Shown: positions 44,984 through 54,099, counted from the first letter of the stretch. The stretch: DNA of 64,000 nucleotides from Bradyrhizobium sp. URHD0069 (GCF_000701345.1 NZ_JNIJ01000010.1:124001-188000), one strand, 5' to 3'. A program made the numbers and translations. Notes: a model not told the origin generated them from the letters alone.

Positions 44984-45376
44984 ATGGTCATGGACTGGCG
45001 ATCACTCGAAACATTTTCATTTGGCGACCATCCAGCACTGGCCGACGAACTCGTCGAGCTGGTGCTCGAAGGCAAAAAGCGCGCTACATGTTGGGCGGTT
45101 AGCGAGGGGCTGAAAGGGGCCGCTGTAGGAAAACCCATGGTGGCGCTCGATGGCAAAAATAGGCCGCGCGTCGTGCTGAAAACGATCGAGCTAACGCAGC
45201 GCCAGTTCGATCAACTCGATGAGGCGTTTGCCTATGACGAAGGTGAAGGCGATCGGTCACTCGCGTATTGGCGTGAAGCACACAAGCGCTATTTCACCCG
45301 GCTTGGTCTATTTCAGCCGCAGATGATGCTTTGGTGCGAGCGCTTCCGAGTGGAGCATGTGATCGAGCGGTACTGA
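44984..45376 (+). CDS. ASCH-domain protein
   Basis: A 130-residue ASCH-fold (PUA-related) protein: [23 protein letters not shown] N-terminal loop, [42 protein letters not shown], and a strand-rich end. ASCH proteins bind or cleave RNA-related or nucleotide substrates; the exact activity is unknown. An internal ATG six bases downstream is an alternative start. Its stop and the start of the next gene are one base apart. Confidence 0.82.
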   Translation: MVMDWRSLETFSFGDHPALADELVELVLEGKKRATCWAVSEGLKGAAVGKPMVALDGKNRPRVVLKTIELTQRQFDQLDEAFAYDEGEGDRSLAYWREAHKRYFTRLGLFQPQMMLWCERFRVEHVIERY

Positions 45377-45377
45377 C

Positions 45378-46040
45378 ATGTGCAACCTTTACAGCATCAC
45401 GACGAACCAAGCGGCCATCGCCGCGCTGTTCCGGGTGATCAATCGGTACGTCGGCAACCTGCCGCCAATGCCGGGCGTGTTCCCTGACTACCCCGCCCCC
45501 GTGGTTCGAAACGCAGGTGCAGAGCGCGAGATGGTGATGATGCGCTGGGGAATGCCGCCACCGCCGCGCACGGGCGGCCCGCCGGTCACCAACATCCGCA
45601 ACACGTCGTCCCCGCACTGGCGGGGCTGGCTGAAGCCGGAAAACCGGAGCCTCGTCCCGGCCAACAGCTTCGCCGAGTATGCGCCTGAACCGAACCCTGA
45701 GACCAAGAAAAAGGACGTCGTTTGGTTCGCGCTCAACGACGACCGGCCGCTCTTCGCCTTCGGCGGGCTCTGGACCGAGTTCAGGGGCGATCGTGGCATC
45801 AAGTCGAAACCGATCCCCGGCCCTCACTTCGTCTACGGATTCCTGACGACGGTGCCGAACGCCGTCGTCGAGCCGATCCATCCGAAGGCCATGCCGGTGA
45901 TCCTGACGACTGACGAGGAGCGCGACGTCTGGTTGCGCGCGCCATGGGATGAGGCGAAGGCTCTGCAGCGGCCCTTGCCAGATGACGCGCTGAGGATCGT
46001 GGCACGCGGCGAGAACAAGGAAGACATTGCCGCAGCATGA
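45378..46040 (+). CDS. SRAP-family abasic-site processing protein (YedK/HMCES-like)
   Basis: A 220-residue SOS response-associated peptidase. Catalytic Cys2 (MCNLYS) is exposed after removal of Met1. The conserved glutamate in SFAEY and the histidine in [10 protein letters not shown] are present. It forms a covalent thiazolidine with abasic sites in single-stranded DNA and so protects replication forks. It begins one base after the ASCH gene. Confidence 0.9.
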   Translation: MCNLYSITTNQAAIAALFRVINRYVGNLPPMPGVFPDYPAPVVRNAGAEREMVMMRWGMPPPPRTGGPPVTNIRNTSSPHWRGWLKPENRSLVPANSFAEYAPEPNPETKKKDVVWFALNDDRPLFAFGGLWTEFRGDRGIKSKPIPGPHFVYGFLTTVPNAVVEPIHPKAMPVILTTDEERDVWLRAPWDEAKALQRPLPDDALRIVARGENKEDIAAA

Positions 46041-46064
46041 CGCAGCCGAGGCTCGAGGACGGGG

Positions 46065-46802
46065 ATGGTGACGGACATAGCATTTAGGGACGAACTCGAG
46101 GTCTTCCGGAAGGAAGAACAAGTTGCACAGCAATATTTTTTTGCATGGCTCCAAATCCGCACCGAACTTGCAGCCGACGAAAAGCTTCTCGATCGGATTA
46201 ATGACACGCCGCTTTTCTGGATTACCGCTCATCATGCGCTGCTGCTTGCAGCTTTCGTCGCTCTCGGTCGTGTCTTCGACCAGCGCTCGCGTCATAACGT
46301 CGATGTGTTACTCAAGATGGCAAGAAACAACAAAGCCATTTTCACCCAGGACGCGCTGCGGGCGCGCAAAATCCGCGAAGGCGTCACGCCTGTTTTCGCG
46401 GCAGAGTATGTGCTCGGCAAATACGAAGCCAGCGACGCCGATTTTCGTGCCTTGCGCGGCGAAGTCGCAAAGCGCCGACGGGTCTACGAGGAACTCTTCC
46501 GGGATGTACGCGATAAAATCTTCGCGCATAAGGAGCTGTCCGACCGCGACGAGATGAACGCGCTGCTCGGCAGAGCCACAATTGACGAACTGAAATCATT
46601 GTTTGGATTTCTGCACGCGCTGCACGAGGCACTGTGGGAACTCCTCTTCAATGGCCGACGGCCGATCTTGTGCCTGCCGGATTTCGAGTTGCCGACCCGC
46701 CCACGCACGCCGAGCCATAGCGACGCGCCGGGCGAAATCGTGGCGCGCGACGTGGCGACTTTTTTTGACAAGCTTATGGCCCCCGCGCGCGCAGGCGCCT
46801 AA
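46065..46802 (+). CDS. HEPN/AbiU2-like protein
   Basis: A 245-residue all-helical protein. The pattern NDTPLFWITAHHALLLAAFVALGRVFD and a late VRDKIFAHKELSD with an Arg-x(5)-His spacing resemble HEPN AbiU2-type proteins, some of which are RNase toxins in phage defence. A partner antitoxin is not apparent, unless the next gene (also HEPN-like) serves. Family assignment is by eye. Confidence 0.65.
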   Translation: MVTDIAFRDELEVFRKEEQVAQQYFFAWLQIRTELAADEKLLDRINDTPLFWITAHHALLLAAFVALGRVFDQRSRHNVDVLLKMARNNKAIFTQDALRARKIREGVTPVFAAEYVLGKYEASDADFRALRGEVAKRRRVYEELFRDVRDKIFAHKELSDRDEMNALLGRATIDELKSLFGFLHALHEALWELLFNGRRPILCLPDFELPTRPRTPSHSDAPGEIVARDVATFFDKLMAPARAGA

Positions 46803-46850
46803 AGTCGACCCGCTACGTAATCTGGTTTTTAGTTTGGAAAAGACGAGAAG

Positions 46851-47393
46851 ATGGCTAACGAACTCGACAAGTGGATGCGACACGGAACGGTGTTGGGCCG
46901 TAATCTCCACCCCGCATGGGCCTATCTCGAGACCGCACGCGAATACCTTGAGGCCGGGCGAACTCTACATCTCCATCCGATGCCCAAGAAAGACGTTCGT
47001 TGGCTGGTCGATGATGTGCCCGAAGACTGGAAATTCTACGAGCTTCAATTTCCATTGTTGTTCTGTCTTGCTCACGCATCGGAGCTCTTGTTCAAGGCGT
47101 TCTTGTCTGCCCACGGAAAAGGAAAGGAAACGCCGGGTTGGCGGAATCACGCCATCGGCGTGTTGTGCCAAAGCTGCCTAAACCTCGGACTAGTGATAAC
47201 CGACAACACGCGCAGTTTCATAGATGATCTGGCATCAGAAAATGATGACTTTACGTATCGTTTCGGGGAGCGAACGACGCCCATTTTCTTTCCGCCTACG
47301 AAAAGCGCCCTTCAAGCCGTCGACGAGCTAGAACGGAGTGTTACTCCCCCGGTTGAGCCGTTCATAGGCACGAAGGGGGGTGGTTTGTTGTGA
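46851..47393 (+). CDS. HEPN-like protein of unknown function
   Basis: A 180-residue mostly helical protein. The central FPLLFCLAHASELLFKAFLSA and a following HAIGVLCQSCLNLGL recall HEPN proteins, where helices 2 and 3 carry polar residues. It starts 48 bases after the AbiU2-like gene, so the pair could be co-expressed. No named family. Confidence 0.55.
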   Translation: MANELDKWMRHGTVLGRNLHPAWAYLETAREYLEAGRTLHLHPMPKKDVRWLVDDVPEDWKFYELQFPLLFCLAHASELLFKAFLSAHGKGKETPGWRNHAIGVLCQSCLNLGLVITDNTRSFIDDLASENDDFTYRFGERTTPIFFPPTKSALQAVDELERSVTPPVEPFIGTKGGGLL

Positions 47394-47597
47394 CTCAGGC
47401 GGCGGAGATGCCGACGTGCCGCGCGGCAAAGAGCGCCGATCAGCGCGACTGGACGGCCCGGAAGTATGCCATGTGGGAACGCGGCGAGCGGTTTCCGTCG
47501 CAACAGGCCAGTCGATGAAATACTCTCACGTACCTTTTATTATACCCGTGCAAATTATTTCAGGTTTTGGGAAAGCCCGTCATATCAGGAGGCTGCA

Positions 47598-48056
47598 TTG
47601 AAGAAGGGTTTACTTATTTTCGGGATAGGCGTTGTCGGCCTTTTGGCTGTGATGATGATCGTCGGGTGGGAAGATGGCGGCATGATCGCTCGGGCAAAAG
47701 CTGTCGTACGGGCTAATCTTCGCGATCCGGATTCCGCTCAATTTCAAGATATTATCGTTTTCCGACACGGAAACAAACACACGGCTTGCGGCAGTGTGAA
47801 CTCCAAGAACGGATTTGGCGGATATGTCGGCTATAAACCCTTTATCTACCGAGAACCTTCATATGGGCTCATAATTGCGGGTAAGGATTTTAACGATCTC
47901 GATATCGAGCAGGCTTGCCAGCAGGCAAGGCTGGAGGGCGCTGCTGCTGACACTGCCATGAGCGGCACGAAAGAGAATGCCGCAAAAGGGTCCTCCTGCT
48001 TTGGACCAGAAGATTGCAATCCGGGCTATGTGTCTTTTGGCACTGCCGGAAAATGA
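47598..48056 (+). CDS. Membrane-anchored small protein of unknown function
   Basis: A 152-residue protein starting at TTG, preceded by aggagg five bases upstream. One N-terminal helix (about 4-24) is followed by a soluble domain with several cysteines (HTACGSVNSKNGFGG, EQACQQA, SSCFGPEDCNPG). Segments like RANLRDPDSAQFQDI appear in phage and island proteins of unknown role. The domain is probably periplasmic. Confidence 0.6.
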   Translation: MKKGLLIFGIGVVGLLAVMMIVGWEDGGMIARAKAVVRANLRDPDSAQFQDIIVFRHGNKHTACGSVNSKNGFGGYVGYKPFIYREPSYGLIIAGKDFNDLDIEQACQQARLEGAAADTAMSGTKENAAKGSSCFGPEDCNPGYVSFGTAGK

Positions 48057-48190
48057 CTTGTGGCTGCCGCATACGCATTCCAGCCTATCCTCGGATTCAA
48101 GAGCAGGCCCAGCGCCTATGCCGGGAGACGCGCGGCGTACGTCCTCGAAGAACCCCGGCGTCATCACGGCGGCGAAAGGGTGTTCGCCTG

Positions 48191-48496
48191 ATGGCTGACA
48201 AAGGTTGGCAACGCAGGTTCGATAATCCAATTGAATTGTCAGATGGCACACGTCTCAACACATTGCGCGAAGCGGTGGCCTACCTCGCCAAGACCGTCCC
48301 CAAATCGGAACGCGATATGCCGGCGGTCACGACCGCGACGGAGATGTTGACGTATGCGGCTGAGCGCGGCATCGCCTGGATGTTTATGGCGCGCATTGGC
48401 GTCATACAGGCGCTACACCGCAACGAGGTGCGGCAGTTCAATCTTGATGCTAAAGAGCATCATTGGCGACGCCGTAAGTTGAAAAGAGACGACTAG
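48191..48496 (+). CDS. Small conserved protein of unknown function
   Basis: A 101-residue basic protein with a helical N-terminal part (LNTLREAVAYLAKTVPKSERD) and a strongly basic end (HHWRRRKLKRDD) that could contact nucleic acid. The ATG has no strong Shine-Dalgarno sequence. I have the impression that related sequences occur in other rhizobial islands. No named family. Confidence 0.55.
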   Translation: MADKGWQRRFDNPIELSDGTRLNTLREAVAYLAKTVPKSERDMPAVTTATEMLTYAAERGIAWMFMARIGVIQALHRNEVRQFNLDAKEHHWRRRKLKRDD

Positions 48497-48515
48497 ACAT
48501 ACGAGTCGGAGCATC

Positions 48516-49778
48516 ATGACCTCGAAATTGACCCTACCACTTGTTCAGGGTTCTCTCCAGGAAGCGCTGGACCGGACGTTAGGCGAGCTACCGCGTCGCG
48601 CTTTGGCAGATTTTCTGAAACAGAAAATTGGCGAACAAGGCATCGAGTTGACCGAAGCACAGCTCAGCGCCCTCACACAGCAAGCTCTGCAAGCAAGTAG
48701 CGGGAGTGTCCTTGTTGAGGACGGAAATCCCGACAAGGAAGTAATCATTTCGTTTACCGAGCAGGACCACGAAGCATTCGGGCGGCGCCTTGACGAGCTA
48801 TCAGACAGCGTTCCTGCTATTGCGGAGGAATTCATCGAGAAAACCTCGGCTGATCTGCTTGCGTTGCTGAAGCAGGAATGGCCTAGCGCCGCGCGAGATC
48901 AGCAGGAGTTGCTAGACGGATTTCGGCAAAGAATGGGTGAGCGCTGGGGACCGGGTATTGACGGTCTCCGCTTGCTTACCACGATTGCCCGGGAATTCGG
49001 TAACAACATCACCCACGGTATCGATAAGCCAGATCTGGTTGCGGGCACGTTAGCCGTACTTCGTCTGCTCCATTCGCGGTCCTGCCAAATTACCGAAGAG
49101 ATCGTCGCGTTGCTAAGCGGTGGATTTGCCGATGGGGCCATGGCCAGGTGGCGAACTCTCCATGAGATCGCAGCCGTCGCGTATCTTATTGGAGAGCACG
49201 GCGAGGATTTGGCAGAGCGTTATCTAGTGCACGAAATCGTTGAGACTCGAAGAGCGGCTCGTCAGTATCAAAACCATGCCGCGCGACTCGGACAAGAGCC
49301 GATTGATGATCAAGAAATGGGACAGATCGAAGGGCAATATACTTCAGTCATCGATCGGTACGGACGCGAATTTGGAAAGCCACAGGGGTGGGCCGCAGCA
49401 CACCTGAAAAAATCCGACCCACAGATTGCGGACATCATGGAAGCCGCCAAACTCGATCACCTCGGTCCTTATTATCGATTGGCTAGCCATAGCGTTCATG
49501 CCAATCCTAAAGGGGTCTTGTTCAAGCTTGGTCTGCTTAGAGAGACCGAGGCGCTATTGGCCGGCCCGAGTGACCTTGGCCTCGCAGATCCAGGGCACGC
49601 CGCAGCTCGTTCATTGCTGCAAATATCGACAACCCTAACTGGCCTAAATCCAACAATAGACAACGTGATAACAACTAAGATGATGCTCCAGTTGCTTGAC
49701 GAGATTACGGAAAACTTCCATATGTCGCACGAATCAATAATGGTCGACGCCAGCAGGGGCCCGCCAAAGGGGCTTTGA
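48516..49778 (+). CDS. DUF5677-family HEPN-like protein
   Basis: A 420-residue protein. The N-terminal 190 residues are helical with charged coil-like segments; the C-terminal half has WRTLHEIAAVAYLIGEHGEDLAERYL and the SHSVHANPKG segment, as in DUF5677 proteins, a HEPN-like family found in defence and island contexts. A RNase or sensor role is possible. The gene starts 20 bases after the small basic protein gene. Confidence 0.7.
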   Translation: MTSKLTLPLVQGSLQEALDRTLGELPRRALADFLKQKIGEQGIELTEAQLSALTQQALQASSGSVLVEDGNPDKEVIISFTEQDHEAFGRRLDELSDSVPAIAEEFIEKTSADLLALLKQEWPSAARDQQELLDGFRQRMGERWGPGIDGLRLLTTIAREFGNNITHGIDKPDLVAGTLAVLRLLHSRSCQITEEIVALLSGGFADGAMARWRTLHEIAAVAYLIGEHGEDLAERYLVHEIVETRRAARQYQNHAARLGQEPIDDQEMGQIEGQYTSVIDRYGREFGKPQGWAAAHLKKSDPQIADIMEAAKLDHLGPYYRLASHSVHANPKGVLFKLGLLRETEALLAGPSDLGLADPGHAAARSLLQISTTLTGLNPTIDNVITTKMMLQLLDEITENFHMSHESIMVDASRGPPKGL

Positions 49779-49964
49779 TGGGGTCCGGTCCCAAGGCATC
49801 GCGATTGTATTTTGCCCTTGAGACGCTATGTTAGCCAAATTCGGCATCAGGACAACGAACTGGGATCGTTCTAACGAACGATGAGTGTACCCATCCTTTC
49901 AAGCAACCCAAGAAAAGGCCACGGCGCTAGGGCCGGATAGCGCCGTATCGCGGTCCTCCAGTGT

Positions 49965-49970
49965 AGGAGG
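49965..49970 (+). promoter_or_regulatory. Perfect Shine-Dalgarno site for the microprotein
   Basis: The sequence aggagg is complementary to the 16S rRNA tail and lies five bases before the ATG at 49976. Confidence 0.7.
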
Positions 49971-49975
49971 GCTCG

Positions 49976-50038
49976 ATGATTGTCATCGTGACCATCGCCA
50001 TCTGGCGATGGTGGCGTAATCGCCGCAATCGCAAGTAA
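49976..50038 (+). CDS. 20-residue hydrophobic membrane microprotein (candidate type I toxin-like peptide)
   Basis: The frame is ATG, 19 further codons, then TAA. The product begins MIVIVTIAI and ends WRWWRNRRNRK: nine hydrophobic residues followed by a tryptophan- and arginine-rich cationic tail. It has a perfect ribosome-binding site and its own terminator 10 bases after the stop. Size and composition resemble type I toxin or membrane-active peptides. I recognise no family, and no antitoxin RNA was identified. Confidence 0.55.
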   Translation: MIVIVTIAIWRWWRNRRNRK

Positions 50039-50047
50039 CTCTATCGA

Positions 50048-50080
50048 GGGCCTCGGTTGAAAAAGATCGGGGCCCTTTTT
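50048..50080 (+). terminator. Rho-independent terminator after the microprotein
   Basis: An 8-bp stem (gggcctcg with cggggccc, one G-T pair) with an A-rich loop is followed by five Ts. Confidence 0.75.
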
Positions 50081-50102
50081 GCATAGTAAAGGTGCCGGCC
50101 TG

Positions 50103-50660
50103 CTAACGGCCGCCATCGCACCAAGGCCGCCGCTTCGGACAGGAAGTCCCGCTGCACACATACGGGTGTGCGAGGCCTTCTCCGATCAAGATTTGCCCGA
50201 CGTCTCGTCCACCGATGGTTAGCGTCCCACAAAGGCGGCCGTAGTTGCAGCGGCTCGTGCCTTCCTCCCCTGGCCGGCAGGCGCACGCCACGCGTGTCAG
50301 GTGCGGATTGCCGGTGCTGAGGAGGCTTCGAAGACGCTGGGTAGCTTTCTCAGCTCGTTGGCGCTCGTCATCACAGCGGGCCTTGTCCCCTCGCTCCGGC
50401 GTGTCGAAGCCGACTAGGCGATAAGTGAAGCCCTCGTGGCGCACGGTGTCGCCGTCAACAACCTCGATCGGACCGGACGGACGCGGATCGGGACGAAGGA
50501 TTGTGACTTCGTTCTGCTGATTGGCGGCATGTTGGACGCTTGGCCCAGCCTTCCAATTTAGGAATGCCATGGTCGCGGCAAATGCGACCACTGCGGCAAC
50601 AATCGCGCCGAGGACGATCGGCAGGCTAGATCGGCGGGAAAATGGAATCATGGGGGACAT
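50103..50660 (-). CDS. Thermonuclease-family (SNase-like) protein
   Basis: A 185-residue protein with an N-terminal membrane or signal segment (about 14-34) and a staphylococcal nuclease-like OB fold: IEVVDGDTVRHEGFTYRLVGFDTPE, and GLAHPYVC near the end. It lacks some of the usual catalytic C-terminal residues, and there is a Cys-rich segment (CACRPGEEGTSRCNYGRLC). The enzyme is likely exported and may degrade nucleic acids. Two start codons nine bases apart are possible. Confidence 0.8.
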   Translation of the reverse strand: MSPMIPFSRRSSLPIVLGAIVAAVVAFAATMAFLNWKAGPSVQHAANQQNEVTILRPDPRPSGPIEVVDGDTVRHEGFTYRLVGFDTPERGDKARCDDERQRAEKATQRLRSLLSTGNPHLTRVACACRPGEEGTSRCNYGRLCGTLTIGGRDVGQILIGEGLAHPYVCSGTSCPKRRPWCDGGR

Positions 50661-50954
50661 GGGCGGCTGAGGTTATAAGTCGCCTCGCGGGATGCAACGC
50701 GATCTATCACCGCACGGGCGACCTGCTGCGCGCCCGCGACCGCTCGCCCATGCGGCGGCGCAGCGCTGCCATGTTCGTGGCTGTCCCGATCGAACGGCGC
50801 TCAGCGAGCCGCGATGTCCGCCCTGCAGCGCATAACGGACTCAAGTCGGACATGGCGCGATGTCCGAAAAGTGCCAGAGCAGACCTTGCGTAAGATCGCA
50901 CGCGGGTCGGAACCCGCTACGCGTCGGCAGGGCAGAAACCATAAGGGCCGGAAG
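50661..50954. other. Intergenic region with a degenerate repeat
   Basis: Contains words such as gatgtccgccc and aagtcggacatgg, like those at 42750-42830. No gene supported. The nearby minus-strand genes read away from this stretch on its left and toward it on its right. Confidence 0.4.
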
Positions 50955-51272
50955 CTAGTGGTGATCCATGCGGGATATTTTGAATTTTGAGCCTAAACGG
51001 TATCCGATGAATGCCATCACACCGACAGTCCCAAGAACCCAGTAGAACGGCTCCCCAAGAAGTCGGACTCCGTAAACGTCTAGATAGCTGCCGATCTTTC
51101 TTCCTTCTGCAAGGATAGTGCTGACCTGCTCTGGAGGAATCCCGCCTGGCATGGGGGTGCCGTCCAGAGTCACAATCATATTGACACCTGGAAGACCCAT
51201 CAGCACGAGGCCTAGCAGTGCGAACACGCCCGACGAAAGAATTGGAAGGACCCAGCTCCTTACAAATACCAT
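50955..51272 (-). CDS. Small two-helix membrane protein
   Basis: A 105-residue protein with N- and C-terminal hydrophobic helices (about 7-32 and 80-97) around a polar region GTPMPGGIPPEQVSTILAEGRKIGSY. No family recognised. It lies 34 bp from the 321-residue gene that precedes it on the same strand and may share its transcript. Confidence 0.55.
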   Translation of the reverse strand: MVFVRSWVLPILSSGVFALLGLVLMGLPGVNMIVTLDGTPMPGGIPPEQVSTILAEGRKIGSYLDVYGVRLLGEPFYWVLGTVGVMAFIGYRLGSKFKISRMDHH

Positions 51273-51306
51273 CTAGTTTTCCCTTGTTCTCTCGGCCGGC
51301 TTGCGT

Positions 51307-52272
51307 TCAGCACGCCAACGTAAGCGGAGGCGAAATCAGTACCGCAGAAACGTCGTCGAGGAACGCGTTACGTTCATCTATGAGCGAATCCCAGTAACGC
51401 TCCAACGCGTCACAGTCGGATTCTGACAATACGGCTGAGCTGAGAAATTCGTACTTGTTGAATTGTGCGATCGGAACAAGTTCTCCGAAACCGCTGCTGA
51501 ACAACCCCGCGATCACCTCGGATACTCGGGCGAGGCACCGGATAGCATTTGTGATTTTCGCGAGACTCGGCTGAACCGCTGCAAGATCGATCCTCTGTCT
51601 CGAATGCACGTCTGCGCCATGCGCCAAAAACTTATGGCTCCAATCAACAAGCTGATCTGCGTCGGAGGCATCGAGCCATTCCGACAGACGATCAAACAAA
51701 GCAGATGGTATTTGCTCAGTACGAGTTCGACGTTCCGGGATCACAGCCGCGAGCTGGTCGAAAGACTCATGGGTGCGTTTCGACTTCGAATAAGCATCGG
51801 GGCCAGTCATTGCTCCCCAAAATGGGCCGCCGCCTTCACGCGACTTCCAAACCCGACGCTCCGCCTCCTCGTAGTCGTACGGCAGGCCGTCGTGCGAAAC
51901 ATAGTTCTCGCGTGTCAACAAGCCTCTGTGTTTTTTCAGATCGCTTAAAAGCCTCCGCAGGGAAATAACGCCTTTCGACTTGTCCATAAGCCTGCGGACT
52001 GCCAGTACCTGCGTAGCAAAATGCCCATCAATGATCGCCTCAGCTACGAGCGAATTTCGCAACGGGCTGCTGGTGTCCTTCTCCGCCATGCGCGCAAGAA
52101 AGCGGAACACAACATCGTTCCATGCCATATTATGAATGAGGGCCAAGATCGCATGGCTTTCGTCGTGCTCAAGCCAGTTCAGCCATGCCGCTCGCTTCTC
52201 GCGATACTTTTGCAATGTCTGTTTGTCTTCGACATCGCAATCGACCACGCTGAATTTGAAGTCGCCTGTCAC
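51307..52272 (-). CDS. HEPN-like helical protein of unknown function
   Basis: A 321-residue mostly helical protein. WNDVVFRFLARMAEKDT, FATQVLAVRRLMDK, and VDWSHKFLAHGADVHSR (with a late H-K-F-L-A-H) recall AbiU2/HEPN-type proteins. Catalytic assignment is uncertain. It and the small membrane protein form a two-gene minus-strand unit. Confidence 0.55.
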   Translation of the reverse strand: MTGDFKFSVVDCDVEDKQTLQKYREKRAAWLNWLEHDESHAILALIHNMAWNDVVFRFLARMAEKDTSSPLRNSLVAEAIIDGHFATQVLAVRRLMDKSKGVISLRRLLSDLKKHRGLLTRENYVSHDGLPYDYEEAERRVWKSREGGGPFWGAMTGPDAYSKSKRTHESFDQLAAVIPERRTRTEQIPSALFDRLSEWLDASDADQLVDWSHKFLAHGADVHSRQRIDLAAVQPSLAKITNAIRCLARVSEVIAGLFSSGFGELVPIAQFNKYEFLSSAVLSESDCDALERYWDSLIDERNAFLDDVSAVLISPPLTLAC

Positions 52273-52467
52273 GCTTGTCCCACTCCCAGAGCAAGCTTAA
52301 CACGCGCCCTTGAAAAGAGTTGAGAAATTATGAAGACCCTGCAATGATATAGCGTTGCCCAGTTTCATCCTCTGGTGCGCCATTTTGCCCGATGATTGCC
52401 CGAAACAATGGCTTCCCCGGCAACGATCGGCCCAACAGCCTCCCTTAACCCTTGATCATGCCAGGCC

Positions 52468-52761
52468 CCATGCACCGATGAAAGCAAGGCTTACCACGGC
52501 CTGCGTCACTACTATGAACACGGTACGGTCAACCACTCGGCGAAAGAGTATGCTGGCGACATCCATCATGTGAACGGGCTGGAAAGCCATTGGTCGCTGT
52601 TCAAACGCGCTATCAAAGGGACACACTTTCACATCTCAGCGAAGCACTCTTGGAAATACGTCAGCGAATTTAGCTATCGCCGCAACATGCGCCACTCACA
52701 TTGGGCAATGTTTAACGTTCTTGTGGAGGCTTTCGCGCTGCCGCGCCGAATAGACGCGTGA
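52468..52761 (+). mobile_element. IS1595-family transposase remnant (C-terminal part)
   Basis: In one frame the sequence encodes DESKAY followed by HGTVNHSAKEYAGDIHHVNGLESHWSLFKRAIKG and a tryptophan-rich tail. These are the second Asp and the N-x-x-E-x-x-W-S glutamate region of an ISXO2/IS1595-type DDE transposase. The N-terminal two thirds and the inverted repeats are absent. The 3' end overlaps the end of the protease gene (convergent). Confidence 0.85.
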
Positions 52762-53806
52762 AATCCTTCCGGTGCTTGGGGTTTGCGTCGTTGGAGAGAG
52801 GGGCGGATTCGTCGGAGGAATCCAAAGCTACCTGTCCCGCGCCGCGATCCTTAGCCCTCGCTACCTGCTCCGCAAACTCATCCATAATCGGTTTCAAGTC
52901 GGGTCCTCCTAAAATATCGGCTAGTTTCCATGCAGGTACTACACCCATTATTCCGGTGTTTAATCGCACATACCAGTCATCACTAACCGGCTTGCCGGTG
53001 ATGCGGCTATGCACCTTCTCTTTTGCGTACATGTGGCAATAATCAATGCCCATGAGCCATGGCCCGAGGGGGAATGGCATGTTGGGGCGTTTTGACTGTT
53101 CTGGAATCATCCCCTTAGGGAGCTTGGGTATTATGACCTGAGGCGGAATTTCCAAAAAAACGGGAGAGCCGCTGAAGCCGGAAATAGATCTGGCCTCTAC
53201 TAAAAAGCTTTCTTGCGCAAACCCATCGTCTTGAATTATGGGCTCCCACGGCATTTGAGCAACGCTGCCCCAGCGCACCGTGGGCAAATTCTTCTGTTTT
53301 CCTTCGTGGCTAACAAATCGGCCAACTATAAAAACGTCGTCGCCACAACCGATATCGAAGGTCTTAATTATCTCATGCGTGAGAAATTGATTTAGCTCAA
53401 CAAACTGGAAGCGATGCGCTACGTTAAGTCCAATTGGACATACAGCGAGATCGTCCCCGTCCGGATGGGTAAACCATTTAGCGCCGTCTAGAGGAATTAC
53501 GTCTTTTTTTCCATCCTGAGTGTTGAGGCGAACAACCATCGACCCGTTGTCTATGACGTGTTTGTTTGTGACAACAAATAGAGTTGCGATTACTTGGTTT
53601 CCGGCTTGAGCGCTGCGGCCCACCAAAAACCCCGTACCGCCCATCTTCTCCCCATCCTCTGCCGCCGCCTCAGAGGGATAAAGGTAAACAACACAATCCA
53701 GAAAAGCGTCGTTGATGCGCGGCACTTCCGGCTCCAATACTTGCACGGGGTAGCCTAACGCAGTTAAGCGCGTTACCCATCGCTCCCTACCTTGATTATC
53801 CGACAT
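52712..53806 (-). CDS. Trypsin-like serine protease, C-terminus running into an IS remnant
   Basis: A 364-residue protein with the chymotrypsin-like triad: His in VTNKHVI, Asp in DDLAV, Ser in GFSGSPVF. There is no signal peptide, so it may act in the cytoplasm. The last 17 codons are antisense to the IS1595 remnant and encode an Arg/Lys-rich tail, so the original C-terminus may be lost. A GTG 24 bases upstream is an alternative start. Proteases of this kind occur in some defence systems. Confidence 0.78.
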   Translation of the reverse strand: MSDNQGRERWVTRLTALGYPVQVLEPEVPRINDAFLDCVVYLYPSEAAAEDGEKMGGTGFLVGRSAQAGNQVIATLFVVTNKHVIDNGSMVVRLNTQDGKKDVIPLDGAKWFTHPDGDDLAVCPIGLNVAHRFQFVELNQFLTHEIIKTFDIGCGDDVFIVGRFVSHEGKQKNLPTVRWGSVAQMPWEPIIQDDGFAQESFLVEARSISGFSGSPVFLEIPPQVIIPKLPKGMIPEQSKRPNMPFPLGPWLMGIDYCHMYAKEKVHSRITGKPVSDDWYVRLNTGIMGVVPAWKLADILGGPDLKPIMDEFAEQVARAKDRGAGQVALDSSDESAPLSNDANPKHRKDFTRLFGAAARKPPQER

Positions 53807-53847
53807 GGGTACGATTCCCAAGTCGCCCACAAAGCAGGGGGAGTGAT

Positions 53848-54099
53848 ATGAGTGACGCGCCAGCTTTACCTATGTATCGGGACTGTACTGTGGACCCCCT
53901 GGGCCCCGGCGTGGCCGTTCTCGCCCTGACTGTTTTGGTCCCAACGGACGCATCCCTAAACGGGCCAATCGGCGGTTTTGCCCTTTCCCTAACGCATGAA
54001 CAGGCGACCGAACTTGCTAGGGAGCTGCTTCGGGAAGTCGGCCTTTTAAGAACCGACAACTCGCCATTGGGCTTGGGCTGGAAGCGCGACGAAGTCTGA
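53848..54099 (+). CDS. Small protein of unknown function
   Basis: An 83-residue protein with ATG preceded by gggggagtgat. The second half (LTHEQATELARELLREVGLL) forms an amphipathic helix; the first half is hydrophobic beta-like. It is divergent from the protease gene, with only a short gap between them, so the pair could share a control region. Confidence 0.55.
   Translation: MSDAPALPMYRDCTVDPLGPGVAVLALTVLVPTDASLNGPIGGFALSLTHEQATELARELLREVGLLRTDNSPLGLGWKRDEV

Noticed and set aside
52273..52467. Intact IS1595 element
   Set aside because: Only the C-terminal part of the transposase is left; no start, no inverted repeats seen.
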